DNA from: Azospirillum thiophilum | GTDB taxonomy: Bacteria; Pseudomonadota; Alphaproteobacteria; Azospirillales; Azospirillaceae | Assembly (NCBI RefSeq): GCF_001305595.1 | Contig: NZ_CP012403.1 | Coordinates: 332,501-396,500, forward strand | Direction of reading: 5' to 3' | Length of the DNA: 64,000 nucleotides | Part shown: piece after piece, positions 54,603 through 63,911 of the stretch | How positions within the stretch are numbered: position 1 is the stretch's first letter | Layout of the letters: each line of letters starts with the position of its first letter | Translations under genes and position numbers: made by a program | The notes under the pieces: model-generated | Databases searched by the model: none | Told to the model about the DNA's origin: nothing | What the model saw: only the letters and a program-made list of their open reading frames with translations

Positions 54603-54779
54603 CCGGCGGACGCGGCGGAAACGGCGGCGGCGGTCCCTGCAAGCGGTTGTAAGCCGAAGCAGATATTGCATCGCCCGAACGCCGGGGCTATCAAGCCTGC
54701 GCGCGCCAAAACGCGGCCCGACCCAAAACTCAGCCTGCGACCACAACGCGGCTGCCTTTCCTCGAAGGATCGACCGATC

Positions 54780-56057
54780 ATGAGCGTCATCACCGAGATT
54801 CACGCCCGCGAAATCCTCGACAGCCGCGGCAACCCGACCGTGGAAGTCGACGTCGCCCTGGACAGCGGCGCCTTCGGCCGCGCCGCGGTGCCGTCGGGCG
54901 CCTCCACCGGCGCCCATGAGGCGGTCGAGCTGCGCGACGGCGACAAGAGCCGCTTCGGCGGCAAGGGCGTGCTGAAGGCGGTCGAGGCCGTCAACGGTGA
55001 GATCTACGACGCGCTCGCCGGCCTGGAGGCCGCCGACCAGCGCGCCATCGACCTCGCCATGATCGATCTGGACGGCACCGAGAACAAGAGCCGCCTGGGC
55101 GCCAACGCCATCCTGGGCGTGTCGCTGGCGGTGGCGCGCGCCGCCGCCGAGGATGCCGGCCTGCCGCTCTACCGCTATGTCGGCGGCGCCTTCTCGTCGC
55201 TGCTGCCGGTGCCGATGATGAACATCATCAACGGCGGCGCCCATGCCGACAACCCGATCGACATCCAGGAATTCATGATCATGCCGGTGGGCGCCGAGAC
55301 CGGCGCCGACGCCATCCGCATGGGCTCCGAGATCTTCCAGTCGCTGAAGAAGAAGCTGAAGGACGCCGGCCACAACACCAATGTCGGCGACGAGGGCGGC
55401 TTCGCCCCCAACCTCGCCTCGACCGAGGATGCGCTCGGCTTCGTCATGAAGGCGATCGAGGCCGCCGGCTACCGGCCGGGCGACGACGTCATGCTCGCCA
55501 TCGACGCCGCCTCGACCGAGTTCTTCAAGAACGGCAAGTATGAGCTGGCCGGCGAGGGCAAGTCGCTGTCGCCCGAGCAGATGGTCGCCTACTGGGCCGA
55601 TCTGGTCGGCCGCTATCCGATCATCTCGGTCGAGGACGGCATGGCCGAGGACGACTGGGAGGGCTGGAAGGCGCTGACCGACGCCATCGGGTCCAAGGTG
55701 CAGCTGGTCGGCGACGACCTGTTCGTCACCAACCCCAAGCGCCTGGCCGACGGCATCAAGCGCGGCGTCGCCAACTCGATCCTGGTCAAGGTCAACCAGA
55801 TCGGCACCCTGTCGGAGACGCTGGAAGCGGTCGACATGGCGCACAAGGCCGGCTACACCGCCGTGCTGTCGCACCGCTCGGGCGAGACCGAGGACAGCAC
55901 CATCGCCGACCTCGCCGTCGCCACCAACTGCGGCCAGATCAAGACCGGCTCGCTCAGCCGTTCCGACCGCCTCGCCAAGTACAACCAGCTGATCCGCATC
56001 GAGGAGCAGCTCGGCGTCGCGGCCCGTTTCGCCGGTCGCGGCATCCTCAAGGCCTGA
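54780..56057 (+). CDS. eno: Enolase
   Basis: The 425-residue glycolytic enzyme converts 2-phosphoglycerate to PEP. It has the N-terminal ILDSRGNPTVEVDV, PSGASTGAHEAVELRDGD, the metal site Asp/Glu in DAASTEF and SVEDGMAEDDWEGW, catalytic Lys in LVKVNQIGTLSET, and signature SHRSGETED. ATG 54780 follows GAAGGA. Confidence 0.98.
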   Translation: MSVITEIHAREILDSRGNPTVEVDVALDSGAFGRAAVPSGASTGAHEAVELRDGDKSRFGGKGVLKAVEAVNGEIYDALAGLEAADQRAIDLAMIDLDGTENKSRLGANAILGVSLAVARAAAEDAGLPLYRYVGGAFSSLLPVPMMNIINGGAHADNPIDIQEFMIMPVGAETGADAIRMGSEIFQSLKKKLKDAGHNTNVGDEGGFAPNLASTEDALGFVMKAIEAAGYRPGDDVMLAIDAASTEFFKNGKYELAGEGKSLSPEQMVAYWADLVGRYPIISVEDGMAEDDWEGWKALTDAIGSKVQLVGDDLFVTNPKRLADGIKRGVANSILVKVNQIGTLSETLEAVDMAHKAGYTAVLSHRSGETEDSTIADLAVATNCGQIKTGSLSRSDRLAKYNQLIRIEEQLGVAARFAGRGILKA

Positions 56058-56070
56058 TCGCCTGAACAAC

Positions 56071-56110
56071 AGGAAAGCCTCTCTCACATTGACCGGAGAG
56101 AGGCTTTCCT
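56071..56110. terminator. Intrinsic terminator of eno
   Basis: AGGAAAGCCTCTCTC (56071-56085) pairs perfectly with GAGAGAGGCTTTCCT (56096-56110), a 15-bp stem. The U-run is short, but stem strength is high. Confidence 0.75.
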
Positions 56111-56790
56111 GCGTTCGGGGCGGCTTCTTGTTCGCGATAAAATTCACCCTACAATGAATTGCAATGAAGCGTATCGTTGAGGGAAAGCCGGTATCGGATG
56201 CTGGAGAGAGACAGCAACCGACAACAGAATTGGCATGGGGTTCTCAAGAAAAATCTGGATCGGCAAGTCCATAGCTCGAGAAAATAAATATCCCGCAAGC
56301 AAATACCGCAATCTCAGTGATTGCGATTATTTGGCACCACTCCCTAATATTATTTTCATAATTCTCTTATTCGCGAACATTTTCTATTTTATAATAGGAA
56401 AATATGGCTGACTTTGGGTTCATTTATTTGTCCTGCCATGATTTGTCATGCTTACTGCAAATTATAACAGAGAAGAATGCCCCGCCATCCGTTTCCTGCC
56501 TCGCAAGGCGTTCGGTCCCTGATGCCATAGGCGGCAAACAAAAGCCCATTTGAACGTCTCGAATAACTGTAGCGCGATCATGCCCCTGAGCGTGGTATAG
56601 GACATGGGTCGCTCATGACGTATCATTCCGGATGGGAGGCTGTGGCCGGCTCGCCGCCAGCCTGGATACGCTGCCCCCAAAAAAATCGCCATCACCCGGA
56701 TTAAACCATACCTTTCACCCACCGTATCGATGAGTGCTACCGATAAACCACAGCAGGCGATTATCGGCTTCGGCCACCCGATGCTTGAAA
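56111..56790. other. AT-richer intergenic stretch without a recognised gene
   Basis: About 680 bases after eno are clearly AT-richer than the rest, with A/T runs around 56270-56460. No frame on either strand has the codon bias of the neighbours. A minus-strand frame at 56462-56866 reads through but overlaps the next gene and lacks a ribosome site. It looks like transferred or decayed DNA. Confidence 0.5.
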
Positions 56791-56802
56791 ATGGAGAAAG
56801 AG

Positions 56803-58062
56803 ATGACCGATATCGACAGGACAGGAAAAATAAATTTTCATTATATCGGTGGGAGAGCCGGGGCATATGGCCCCTTTTTCCTCAAAAGCTATGCCGATGA
56901 AATGGTGTTTCACATCTATGACGGTGACCCCGACTGTCTCGACCAGATCGCGTCCGATCCGGCCCTCCGTCCGTTCGATTTCAATGTGAAACCGGTCATC
57001 TTCGCCCGAACCAACGGGCCGGTTGCGATCAATATCAATTACGACCCCTTTACGAGTTCCTGTCTCGAATTGAACGAAGAGATGGCGGGCGGTTCCTCTA
57101 TTTTGCCGGACGGCGACTATGTCATGGGTGAAGCTTGCCGGACGGTTCGCCGGGTGGAAGGGCTTGGCCAGACCCTGGATCAGGTGGCCTCGGAAACCGG
57201 CAATCCGATCGATTTTCTGACAATGGATACCCAGGGCAGTGAACTCGATATCCTGATGGGAGGTGTCGATGTCACAAAGCGGCAGCTGATCGGTTTTATC
57301 AGTGAAGTGGAATTCGAACCGATCTATCGGAATCAACCGCTGTTCGGCGACATTCACGCCTGGGCGCGCGCGCAAGGTTTCCGGCTGATCAATCTGAATA
57401 TGGCGCCGGTCGATTGGTCGCCGGTTCGCTTGCCTGTCGGCTGGTGCGGCAAGGGGGAATTGCTTTTCGGAGATGCCCTGTTCCTCAAAACGCCGGCCCG
57501 CATCGTCGCCGATCATCACGACCCTGTCGCGTCACTGGCGAAAGCGGTGTTCATCGGTCTCGTTCTGGGGCAGATCGGTTATGTTGCCGAATGCTTGGCA
57601 CTGATGCCCGACGATGCCGCGATGCCGGAACGGTTGGGGCCCAGATACCGGATGCTCGCCCATGACATCGCGGCGCTCTACAAAAAAGACCGCCACCTCT
57701 TCGTGCCCAGTTTTGCCGATATCTACTCCGAACAACGTTCCTTCGCCCGGTTCACCCCCACAACGCCGATTAACGGCATGTGGGATACCGACCCCGCCGA
57801 AACCCGTCAGCGCTATTTCGCCCATACCGATAAGGCTCTGTTTCTCGAGGCCTTCCCCCGTCTCCTCAGCTCGGCGCTGACACCGTTCGAGGCGGCACTG
57901 GCTGCCTATGAATTCAAACGCGCCGCTGCCCTGGTCCGGGAATACCGCCTGAAACATGCGGATCTGCTCGGACGGACGCTGGGATTGGGAACGGCGGTCG
58001 ACGGAAAAGCCCTGATTGATCTCGAGACCCTCAGAAGCGAATTGGCCCACGGATTGGAATGA
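56803..58062 (+). CDS. FkbM-family methyltransferase-like protein
   Basis: The 419-residue protein holds an FkbM-type SAM methyltransferase domain in its first half (about residues 15-245), with IDFLTMDTQGSELDILMGG matching the family's (D)FLKLDVQGxExxVLxG and a preceding GQTLDQV. The second half (about 250-419) is helical and unrecognised. Codons are less GC-rich than elsewhere and the upstream region is AT-rich, suggesting transfer. The ATG at 56803 has GGAGAAAG upstream. The substrate, perhaps a surface polysaccharide, is unknown. Confidence 0.75.
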   Translation: MTDIDRTGKINFHYIGGRAGAYGPFFLKSYADEMVFHIYDGDPDCLDQIASDPALRPFDFNVKPVIFARTNGPVAININYDPFTSSCLELNEEMAGGSSILPDGDYVMGEACRTVRRVEGLGQTLDQVASETGNPIDFLTMDTQGSELDILMGGVDVTKRQLIGFISEVEFEPIYRNQPLFGDIHAWARAQGFRLINLNMAPVDWSPVRLPVGWCGKGELLFGDALFLKTPARIVADHHDPVASLAKAVFIGLVLGQIGYVAECLALMPDDAAMPERLGPRYRMLAHDIAALYKKDRHLFVPSFADIYSEQRSFARFTPTTPINGMWDTDPAETRQRYFAHTDKALFLEAFPRLLSSALTPFEAALAAYEFKRAAALVREYRLKHADLLGRTLGLGTAVDGKALIDLETLRSELAHGLE

Positions 58063-58286
58063 GGCCAGCTTTCGCTTCAGCTACCCTGGACGCAGCGTTT
58101 GCAGGAATCGTCGCATGACCGAAGCCGCTATCGGCGCGGCCGAACCGGATTTCATGACGATTCCTGGGACCGCGGCGGTCTGATCGCGGCATCTCGGGGA
58201 GACTTGCCTTCGAGAGGCATGGGCCTGCGGGGCCGCAGTCGCGGCCCTTACGGTCGAGCGTCGGTCGGGACTTCCGCTCGCCGGCA

Positions 58287-59384
58287 TCACTCCCCGGCCA
58301 GCGCCCCGATCATCTTGCGGACGGCGATCATCTGGAAGCCGCCCTTGCGGGCGAAGTCGTAGCCGGTGTAGCCGAACCAGTCCCAGCAGGCCTTGGGGTT
58401 GGAGGACGGCTTGGCGGCACCGTCGATCTGCGGGTACAGCACGACGATGTTGTTGACGTCGGCCCAGCGGTTGTAGCCGGCATGCACGGCGAAATGGTCG
58501 CCGATCAGGTTCGACGCCATCTTGCAGCCATGGAAGGCGACATGGATGCGGCAGGTCTGCTTGCCGCCCTCGCAGGCTTCCGGAACATAGATGTAGCCGG
58601 TCTTGGCCATGCCGCTGCGGCTGGTGTCGCCGACGAAGGGCGACTGGTTGAACAGCTGCGGCTGGCGGGCTGCGGCTGGGGCGTTCGGGATCCTGGCGTC
58701 GGCGTAGAAGAAGCGGACGATGGCACCGGCCTGATCGTACTGGCAGTTGTTGATGTATTCGCTCTTTTCATCCTCTTTCGGGATGAAGTCGCAGGCAGCG
58801 CCATAGCCGTCGGTGATGTAGGCATGCGCCGCCTTCGGCAGCTTCACATAGGTGAAGTTGGCCTCCGCCACGCCCAGCGCCTTGTAGAACTGCTCGGTGG
58901 CGTCGGCAACCGGGCGCTTCACCGTCACGTCGTTGTCGCCGTTGAACAGGTAGATCTTCGACCGCGCCATGTTGGACAGCGGGTCGATCTCCCTCGCCCT
59001 CTCGCGCGCCCTGGCATTGGCGACCAGGGCACCGACGTCGGGCGGCCCCATGGCGACGTCCATGCAGCGCTTCAGCGCCACCACCACCGGGGCGATGCCG
59101 CCCGGCGACACCTCCGCACAGTCGTAGGGGCCGCCGGCGACGAGGCCGGCAGCCGTGACGAGGCCGGAATAGGCGACCTGGAACTGCCCGGCCATATAGG
59201 CGCCGGACGAGATGCCGGACACCGTGGTCTGTGCCGGATCGATCTTCAGCCTCAGCCCGGACAACGCCAGTTCGGCCGCGGCGGCAGGGATCGCCAGCAG
59301 CGCCAACCCGGCCGCCGCAAGAGACAAGAACGGAAAGGACCGAGTCTTCCGAGGCATCCCTTGAATCATCGCCATGTCCAGCAT
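58287..59384 (-). CDS. Extracellular poly(3-hydroxybutyrate) depolymerase-family esterase
   Basis: A signal peptide (FPFLSLAAAGLALLAIPAAAA) precedes a 330-residue alpha/beta hydrolase with lipase box SGISSGAYMAGQF (Ser), the paired Cys of the PHB depolymerase group and VAFHGCKMASNLIGDHFAVHAGYNRWADVNNIVVLYPQ. It would degrade extracellular or exported PHB oligomers. Several in-frame ATGs exist (59384, 59375, 59369, 59357); the first has GGGGA upstream. The 58063-58286 gap shows nothing else. Confidence 0.88.
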   Translation of the reverse strand: MLDMAMIQGMPRKTRSFPFLSLAAAGLALLAIPAAAAELALSGLRLKIDPAQTTVSGISSGAYMAGQFQVAYSGLVTAAGLVAGGPYDCAEVSPGGIAPVVVALKRCMDVAMGPPDVGALVANARARERAREIDPLSNMARSKIYLFNGDNDVTVKRPVADATEQFYKALGVAEANFTYVKLPKAAHAYITDGYGAACDFIPKEDEKSEYINNCQYDQAGAIVRFFYADARIPNAPAAARQPQLFNQSPFVGDTSRSGMAKTGYIYVPEACEGGKQTCRIHVAFHGCKMASNLIGDHFAVHAGYNRWADVNNIVVLYPQIDGAAKPSSNPKACWDWFGYTGYDFARKGGFQMIAVRKMIGALAGE

Positions 59385-59624
59385 CCGGTTCACGATTCCC
59401 CACGAAAGATATGGGTATCGCGGAGACGAATCTACCGGAAAGTGCAATTTCCCAACCGGTACACTCCCACCTTCAGGCGCCCACAACCGCTTGGGCGGCA
59501 ACCGTCATGCGGTCGGCAAGGGCGAGGGCGAAGGCAGCGGGAAGCGCCGGCGGAGCCCCCGCCCCGCCGGCCCTTCATCGCCGCAGCGTCCGTTCAATGC
59601 CCGCTCAAGGCCGAATCGGAAGCC

Positions 59625-60152
59625 TCAGCTCCGCAGATAGGCCAGCACGGTCTCCGGCGAGGATTCGCCGTACGGGTCGCCGTTCTCGCCCGCGTCGTTG
59701 ATGCCCGGCTCCTCGAAGAGCTTCTCGACCACGCCGTCCTTCACCACCATGGCATAACGCCAGGACCGGAAGCCGAAGCCCAGGCTGTCCTTGTCGACCA
59801 GCATGCCCATCCGGCGGGTGAAATGGCCCGACCCGTCGGGGATCAGCTTGACCTTGTTCAGGTTCAGGCTCTTGCCCCACTGGTACATGACGAAGGCATC
59901 GTTGACGCTGAGGCAATAGACCTCGTCGATGCCCAATTCCTTGAAGTCGTCATGAAGACGCTCGAACGCCGGGCACTGCTCGTTGGAGCAGGTCGGCGTG
60001 AAGGCGCCGGGCAGCGAGAAAACCACGACCCGCTTGCCCGCGAACAGCTCGTCGCTCCGCACATCCTGCCAGCGGAACGGGTTGGGTCCGCCGACACTTT
60101 CATCGCGCACGCGGGTCTTGAACACCACCGAGGGGACCTTGCGCCCTTCCAT
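59625..60152 (-). CDS. Peroxiredoxin (Prx5/hybrid type)
   Basis: The 175-residue protein has the peroxidatic Cys in GAFTPTCSNEQCPAF and the Prx5 pattern VVFSLPGAFTPTC, with SVNDAFVMYQWG and RSWRYAMVVKDGVVEKLFEEPG. It reduces peroxides using glutathione or glutaredoxin. Three ATGs in a row lie after CGGAG; the third (60152) has the best spacing. It stands alone. Confidence 0.93.
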   Translation of the reverse strand: MEGRKVPSVVFKTRVRDESVGGPNPFRWQDVRSDELFAGKRVVVFSLPGAFTPTCSNEQCPAFERLHDDFKELGIDEVYCLSVNDAFVMYQWGKSLNLNKVKLIPDGSGHFTRRMGMLVDKDSLGFGFRSWRYAMVVKDGVVEKLFEEPGINDAGENGDPYGESSPETVLAYLRS

Positions 60153-60175
60153 CATCATCTCCGGCTGTCGTTGAG

Positions 60176-60206
60176 TGAAGCGAATTTGGGATTGAAGCGA
60201 ATTTGG
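60176..60206. repeat. 14-bp direct repeat upstream of the peroxiredoxin gene
   Basis: TGAAGCGAATTTGG occurs at 60176-60189 and 60193-60206, 17 bases apart, close to one and a half helical turns, in the promoter region of the peroxiredoxin gene. It could be a binding site for a redox regulator. The remaining 60207-60494 region shows no gene. Confidence 0.5.
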
Positions 60207-60494
60207 CTCCGCATCGGAACCGGCGGGTCCGCTGCCGGGCACGATAGCGGTTCGGGCCGTGCCCTCCAACAGACCATAGGTCATGCGCATGTCGGCGGCA
60301 AATGTCGCAAAACGCCGCGAAGAGCCGCCGCAATGCCGGGAAGACAGGATCCAAGCTGCGCAAAAGTGGTGGCATCCCGTGGCATTCCTGTGACGCCTGC
60401 GAATGTTAAGGTCCCATTTACCAAGATGGCGTTCCCTGAGCCGGCCTGCATCCAGTGGGCACTGTGCCGACCGGTGACAATTGGAGGGCTCCTT

Positions 60495-62276
60495 ATGCCT
60501 GCTTCTACCAAGTCAAACTTTATGAAGGCCGACGGCCATAAGCCGGAAACCTCTTTCAATCGCGGTTATTTTTCCAGAATACTTGTTAGTACATTTGTTT
60601 TCAGCGCCACCATCAACGCGCTGATGCTGGCGATGCCGCTTTATTCCCTTCAGGTGTTCAGCCGCGCGATTCCGTCCGGCAATTACGACACCCTGGTCAT
60701 GCTGACCGTCATCGTGGTGATGGCGCTGACGCTGAGCGCGGTGCTGGAGATGGTGCGCTCCCGCCTGCTGGCCCGTGCCGGCAACGCGCTGGAGGTGCGG
60801 TGGCGCCGCCGGCTGACCGCCGACGCGCTCGACGCCGCCGGCCGCGGCCGGCCGGACAACGGCCCGCTCGCAGACCTGATGGAGCTGAAGGCCGCCTTTG
60901 CCCGCCCCTCGCTGCCGGCGCTGATGGACCTGCCCTGGGCTCCGCTCTATGTCATCGGCATCTATGTGATCCATCCGGTGCTGGCGCTGGTGCTGGTGGT
61001 GTCGATGGCGATCATGGCGGTGATGGGCTGGATCGGCCATGTCGCGGTCCGCGACGTCAACGACGAGAGCAAGCTGCCCGCCGGACGCGCCCAGAAGCTG
61101 TTCGAGGCGCTGGCCGCCCGCTCCGACACCGTGCGCGGCCTGCGCATGGGCGGCACCGCGCTGGACAGCGTCAACCGCGACTTCCTGACCGCCAGCGCCC
61201 TGCAGGGCCAGGGTTTCGAGCGCAGCGCCGCCATCGGCGCCGCCACCAAGTGGGTCCGCATGGTCCTGCAGATCGCGGTCACGGCGGTCGGCGCCTGGCT
61301 GGTGATCGAGCAGCACCTGTCCTTCGGCGGCATGATCGCCACCTCGATGCTGGTCGGCCGCGGCCTCGCCCCGATCGAGCAGACCGCCGGCGCCTGGGGC
61401 GGGCTGGTCCGCTCCGCCCAGGCCGTCCGCCGCCTGCTGCCGCTGCTGAAGCGCCTGTCGCGCGAGCCGGAGCGTCCCTCCGTGCCGGTGGAGAGCGAGC
61501 GGCTGGCCGTCGAGAACCTGCTGTTCGTCTCGCCCCGCGACCAGAAGCCGATCCTGCGCAGCGTCACCTTCACCGTCGAGCCGGGCGAGACGGTCTGCGT
61601 CGCCGGCCCCAACCGCTCGGGCAAGTCGGTGCTGGCCCGCCTGCTGGCCGGCGTCGCCATCCCGTCGGCCGGAACCGTGCGGCTGGGCGGCCTGTCCGTC
61701 GCCACCCTGACGCCCGACAGCGCCGAACAGGGCATCGGCTATCTGCCGCAGCAGGTCGACCTGCTGCCGGGCAGCATCGCCGACAACATCGCCCGCTTCA
61801 CCACCGCCACCCGCGAAGAGGTCGAGGCCGCCGCCAAGGCCGCCGGCATCCATGAGTGGATCGAAAGCCTGCCGGCCGGCTACGAGACCGACGTCAACGA
61901 CCCGCTGTGCCCGATCACCGGCGCCAGCGCCCGCCAGATCGGCCTCGCCCGCGCCGCCTTCGGCCAGCCGCCGCTGCTGGTCCTGGACGAGCCGACCGCC
62001 AACCTGGACGAGATGGGCATCAAGGCCGTCCGCGCCTTCGTCGCGGCGACCAAGGAACGCGGGGCGACCACCATCGTCATGACCCACGCCCCGGTCTTCG
62101 TCGACATGGCCGACCACACCTATGTGCTGAAGAACGGCATGGCCATGGAGCTGCCGCGTCCGGACCAGCAGCAGCAGCCGGGCGCCGTCAACCTCGCCCG
62201 CCTGCGCAATCTCGGCCCTCAGGGTCATTCCGCCACCGGACCGATGGGCGCCGCGACGGCGGGGGCCGCCGGCTGA
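60495..62276 (+). CDS. Type I secretion ABC transporter (PrtD/HlyB-like)
   Basis: The 593-residue protein has a membrane domain of about six helices (residues about 25-320) and an ATPase domain (about 340-560) with Walker A GPNRSGKSV, Q-loop GYLPQQVDLLPGSIADNIARF, Walker B LLVLDEPTANLDE and H-loop VMTHAP. The signature motif, usually LSGGQRQ, reads ITGASARQIGLARA and is therefore degenerate. The C-terminal tail is Gln/Pro/Gly-rich. ATG 60495 follows GGAGGG; a much longer frame upstream overlaps the peroxiredoxin and depolymerase genes and is not real. The HlyD-type adaptor begins 77 bases after the stop. Confidence 0.92.
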   Translation: MPASTKSNFMKADGHKPETSFNRGYFSRILVSTFVFSATINALMLAMPLYSLQVFSRAIPSGNYDTLVMLTVIVVMALTLSAVLEMVRSRLLARAGNALEVRWRRRLTADALDAAGRGRPDNGPLADLMELKAAFARPSLPALMDLPWAPLYVIGIYVIHPVLALVLVVSMAIMAVMGWIGHVAVRDVNDESKLPAGRAQKLFEALAARSDTVRGLRMGGTALDSVNRDFLTASALQGQGFERSAAIGAATKWVRMVLQIAVTAVGAWLVIEQHLSFGGMIATSMLVGRGLAPIEQTAGAWGGLVRSAQAVRRLLPLLKRLSREPERPSVPVESERLAVENLLFVSPRDQKPILRSVTFTVEPGETVCVAGPNRSGKSVLARLLAGVAIPSAGTVRLGGLSVATLTPDSAEQGIGYLPQQVDLLPGSIADNIARFTTATREEVEAAAKAAGIHEWIESLPAGYETDVNDPLCPITGASARQIGLARAAFGQPPLLVLDEPTANLDEMGIKAVRAFVAATKERGATTIVMTHAPVFVDMADHTYVLKNGMAMELPRPDQQQQPGAVNLARLRNLGPQGHSATGPMGAATAGAAG

Positions 62277-62352
62277 CCGCCGGCACCACCCCAGCCTAAG
62301 TCCGCTTCCCTCCGGCCCGCGACGCCAGACCCGACAGAGCTAAGGAACTCCC

Positions 62353-63798
62353 ATGACCAGCATGACCACCGCCCTCCCCTCGCCGCTGCTGCCCGGCGCC
62401 GACAGCGAGCCCCCCGCCGACAAGTTCCCCGGCGGCAAATCCTCCTCCGGCAAGCCGTCGCGCAAGGAGTCGACCATCACCTCGATCCATGCGCTGCGGG
62501 CGGCGATGCCGGATACCGGCGTGCGCGGCCTGCTGCTGGGCGGCTTCCTGGTCCTGGCGGTCGGCTTCGGCGGCATGACCGGCTGGGCGGCGGTGGCCCC
62601 CCTGCACAGCGCGATCAGCGCTGTGGGCTTCCTGGCGCCGGAGACCGGCCGCAAGGTGGTGAAGAACACCGAGGGCGGCGTCATCAGCGCCATCCTGGTC
62701 AATGAGGGCGACCGGGTCGCGGCCGGGCAGGTTCTGATGCGGCTGGACAGCACCGAGGCGCAGACCCGGCTGGAGATGCTGAACGCGGCCCTGTTCGACA
62801 CGCTGGCGACCGAGGCCCGCCTGTCGGCCGAGCTGTTCGAGAAGCCGGCGATCGAATGGCCGGCCGAGCTCGTCGCCCGGCGTGCCAAGGAACCGGCGGT
62901 CGACAACGCCATGCTGAACCAGGAGAAGCTGTTCCTGGTGCGCCGCACCCAGCAGGAAACCGAGGCCAAGCTGACCCAGGACCGCATCGCCACGCTGGGC
63001 GACGAGGTGAGGAGCCTGGAACAGCAGCGCTCCTTCCTGAACCGCGAGATCAAGCTGTCGGACGAGGACATCCAGATCACCCAGGGCCTGCTGGACCGCG
63101 GCAACTCCACCCGCACCAAGCTGGTCGCGGCGCAAAAGGAGAACGCCCAGCTCCACGCCCAGGATCACGAGCTGGAAGCCCGCATGTCGCAGTCGCGCCA
63201 GCAGGCGGTCGACGCCCAGGGCGACCTCGTCCGCCGCCGCAGCGACTTCCGCGAAAAGGTGCTGGTGGATCTTGAGAAGGCGCGCGGCGACGCCCAGAAG
63301 CTGGCCGAGCAGATCCGCGACGCGAAGAACCGCCTGGACAACCGCACCATCAAGGCGCCCGACGCCGGCAACGTCGTGATCTACGGCCATCCGGCCGTCG
63401 GCGGCACCATCACCGCCAACGAGCCGGTGCTGGACATCGTGCCCGACGACAAGGCCCTGCTGGCCGAGGTCCGCATCCAGCCCAAGGACATCAAGTCGAT
63501 GGCCGTCGACCTGCCGGTGAAGGTACAGCTGACCGCCTATGACAGCCGCGTCGTCGGCACCATCGACGGCACCGTGTCCTACGTCTCGGCCGACCGCCTG
63601 ACCGACAACGCCACCCGCCAGGACTATTATCTGGCCCGCATCCGGCTGAAGGACGCCGATAGCCACGAGGTCCGCCACATGAAGATCAAGGCCGGCATGC
63701 CGGTGGAGGCCCGCATCGTGCTGTCCGCCCGCACCCCGCTGGACTATCTGATCCAGCCGCTGAGCCAGTCCTACGTCAAGGCCTTCATCCAGGAGTGA
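62353..63798 (+). CDS. Type I secretion periplasmic adaptor (PrtE/HlyD-like)
   Basis: The 481-residue membrane fusion protein has a cytoplasmic tail, one transmembrane helix (about residues 55-78, LLLGGFLVLAVGFGGMTGWAAVAPL), a biotinyl-lipoyl half (GFLAPETGRKVVKNTEGGVIS), a long coiled-coil hairpin (about 180-330) and the HlyD C-terminal signature ILVNEGDRVAAGQ...PVEARIVLSARTPLDYLIQPL. It spans the periplasm to TolC. ATG 62353 follows AAGGAAC. No secreted substrate gene is in the window. Confidence 0.94.
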   Translation: MTSMTTALPSPLLPGADSEPPADKFPGGKSSSGKPSRKESTITSIHALRAAMPDTGVRGLLLGGFLVLAVGFGGMTGWAAVAPLHSAISAVGFLAPETGRKVVKNTEGGVISAILVNEGDRVAAGQVLMRLDSTEAQTRLEMLNAALFDTLATEARLSAELFEKPAIEWPAELVARRAKEPAVDNAMLNQEKLFLVRRTQQETEAKLTQDRIATLGDEVRSLEQQRSFLNREIKLSDEDIQITQGLLDRGNSTRTKLVAAQKENAQLHAQDHELEARMSQSRQQAVDAQGDLVRRRSDFREKVLVDLEKARGDAQKLAEQIRDAKNRLDNRTIKAPDAGNVVIYGHPAVGGTITANEPVLDIVPDDKALLAEVRIQPKDIKSMAVDLPVKVQLTAYDSRVVGTIDGTVSYVSADRLTDNATRQDYYLARIRLKDADSHEVRHMKIKAGMPVEARIVLSARTPLDYLIQPLSQSYVKAFIQE

Positions 63799-63852
63799 CC
63801 CCGGCGGACGGCGGGGCGGGCTCGCCGCGCCCGTCCGGCTTCCATGAGGAAG

Positions 63853-63884
63853 AAAGCCCCCGGCCATGGCGGCCGGGGGCTTTT
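63853..63884. terminator. Bidirectional intrinsic terminator
   Basis: AAAGCCCCCGGCC (63853-63865), loop ATGGC, GGCCGGGGGCTTTT (63871-63884). It ends the secretion operon and may also serve the partial gene on the other strand. Confidence 0.9.
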
Positions 63885-63911
63885 CTCATGTCCGCTTCCG
63901 CTAGACCGGAC

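Noticed and set aside
56462..56866. Minus-strand frame in the AT-rich gap, considered as a transposase fragment
   Set aside because: No transposase motif or terminal inverted repeats could be recognised, and it overlaps the methyltransferase start.
58482..60494. Very long + strand frame running into the type I ABC transporter, giving a 1264-residue protein
   Set aside because: It lies antisense to two clear genes (PHB depolymerase, peroxiredoxin), has shadow-type composition, and the real transporter start at 60495 has its own ribosome site.
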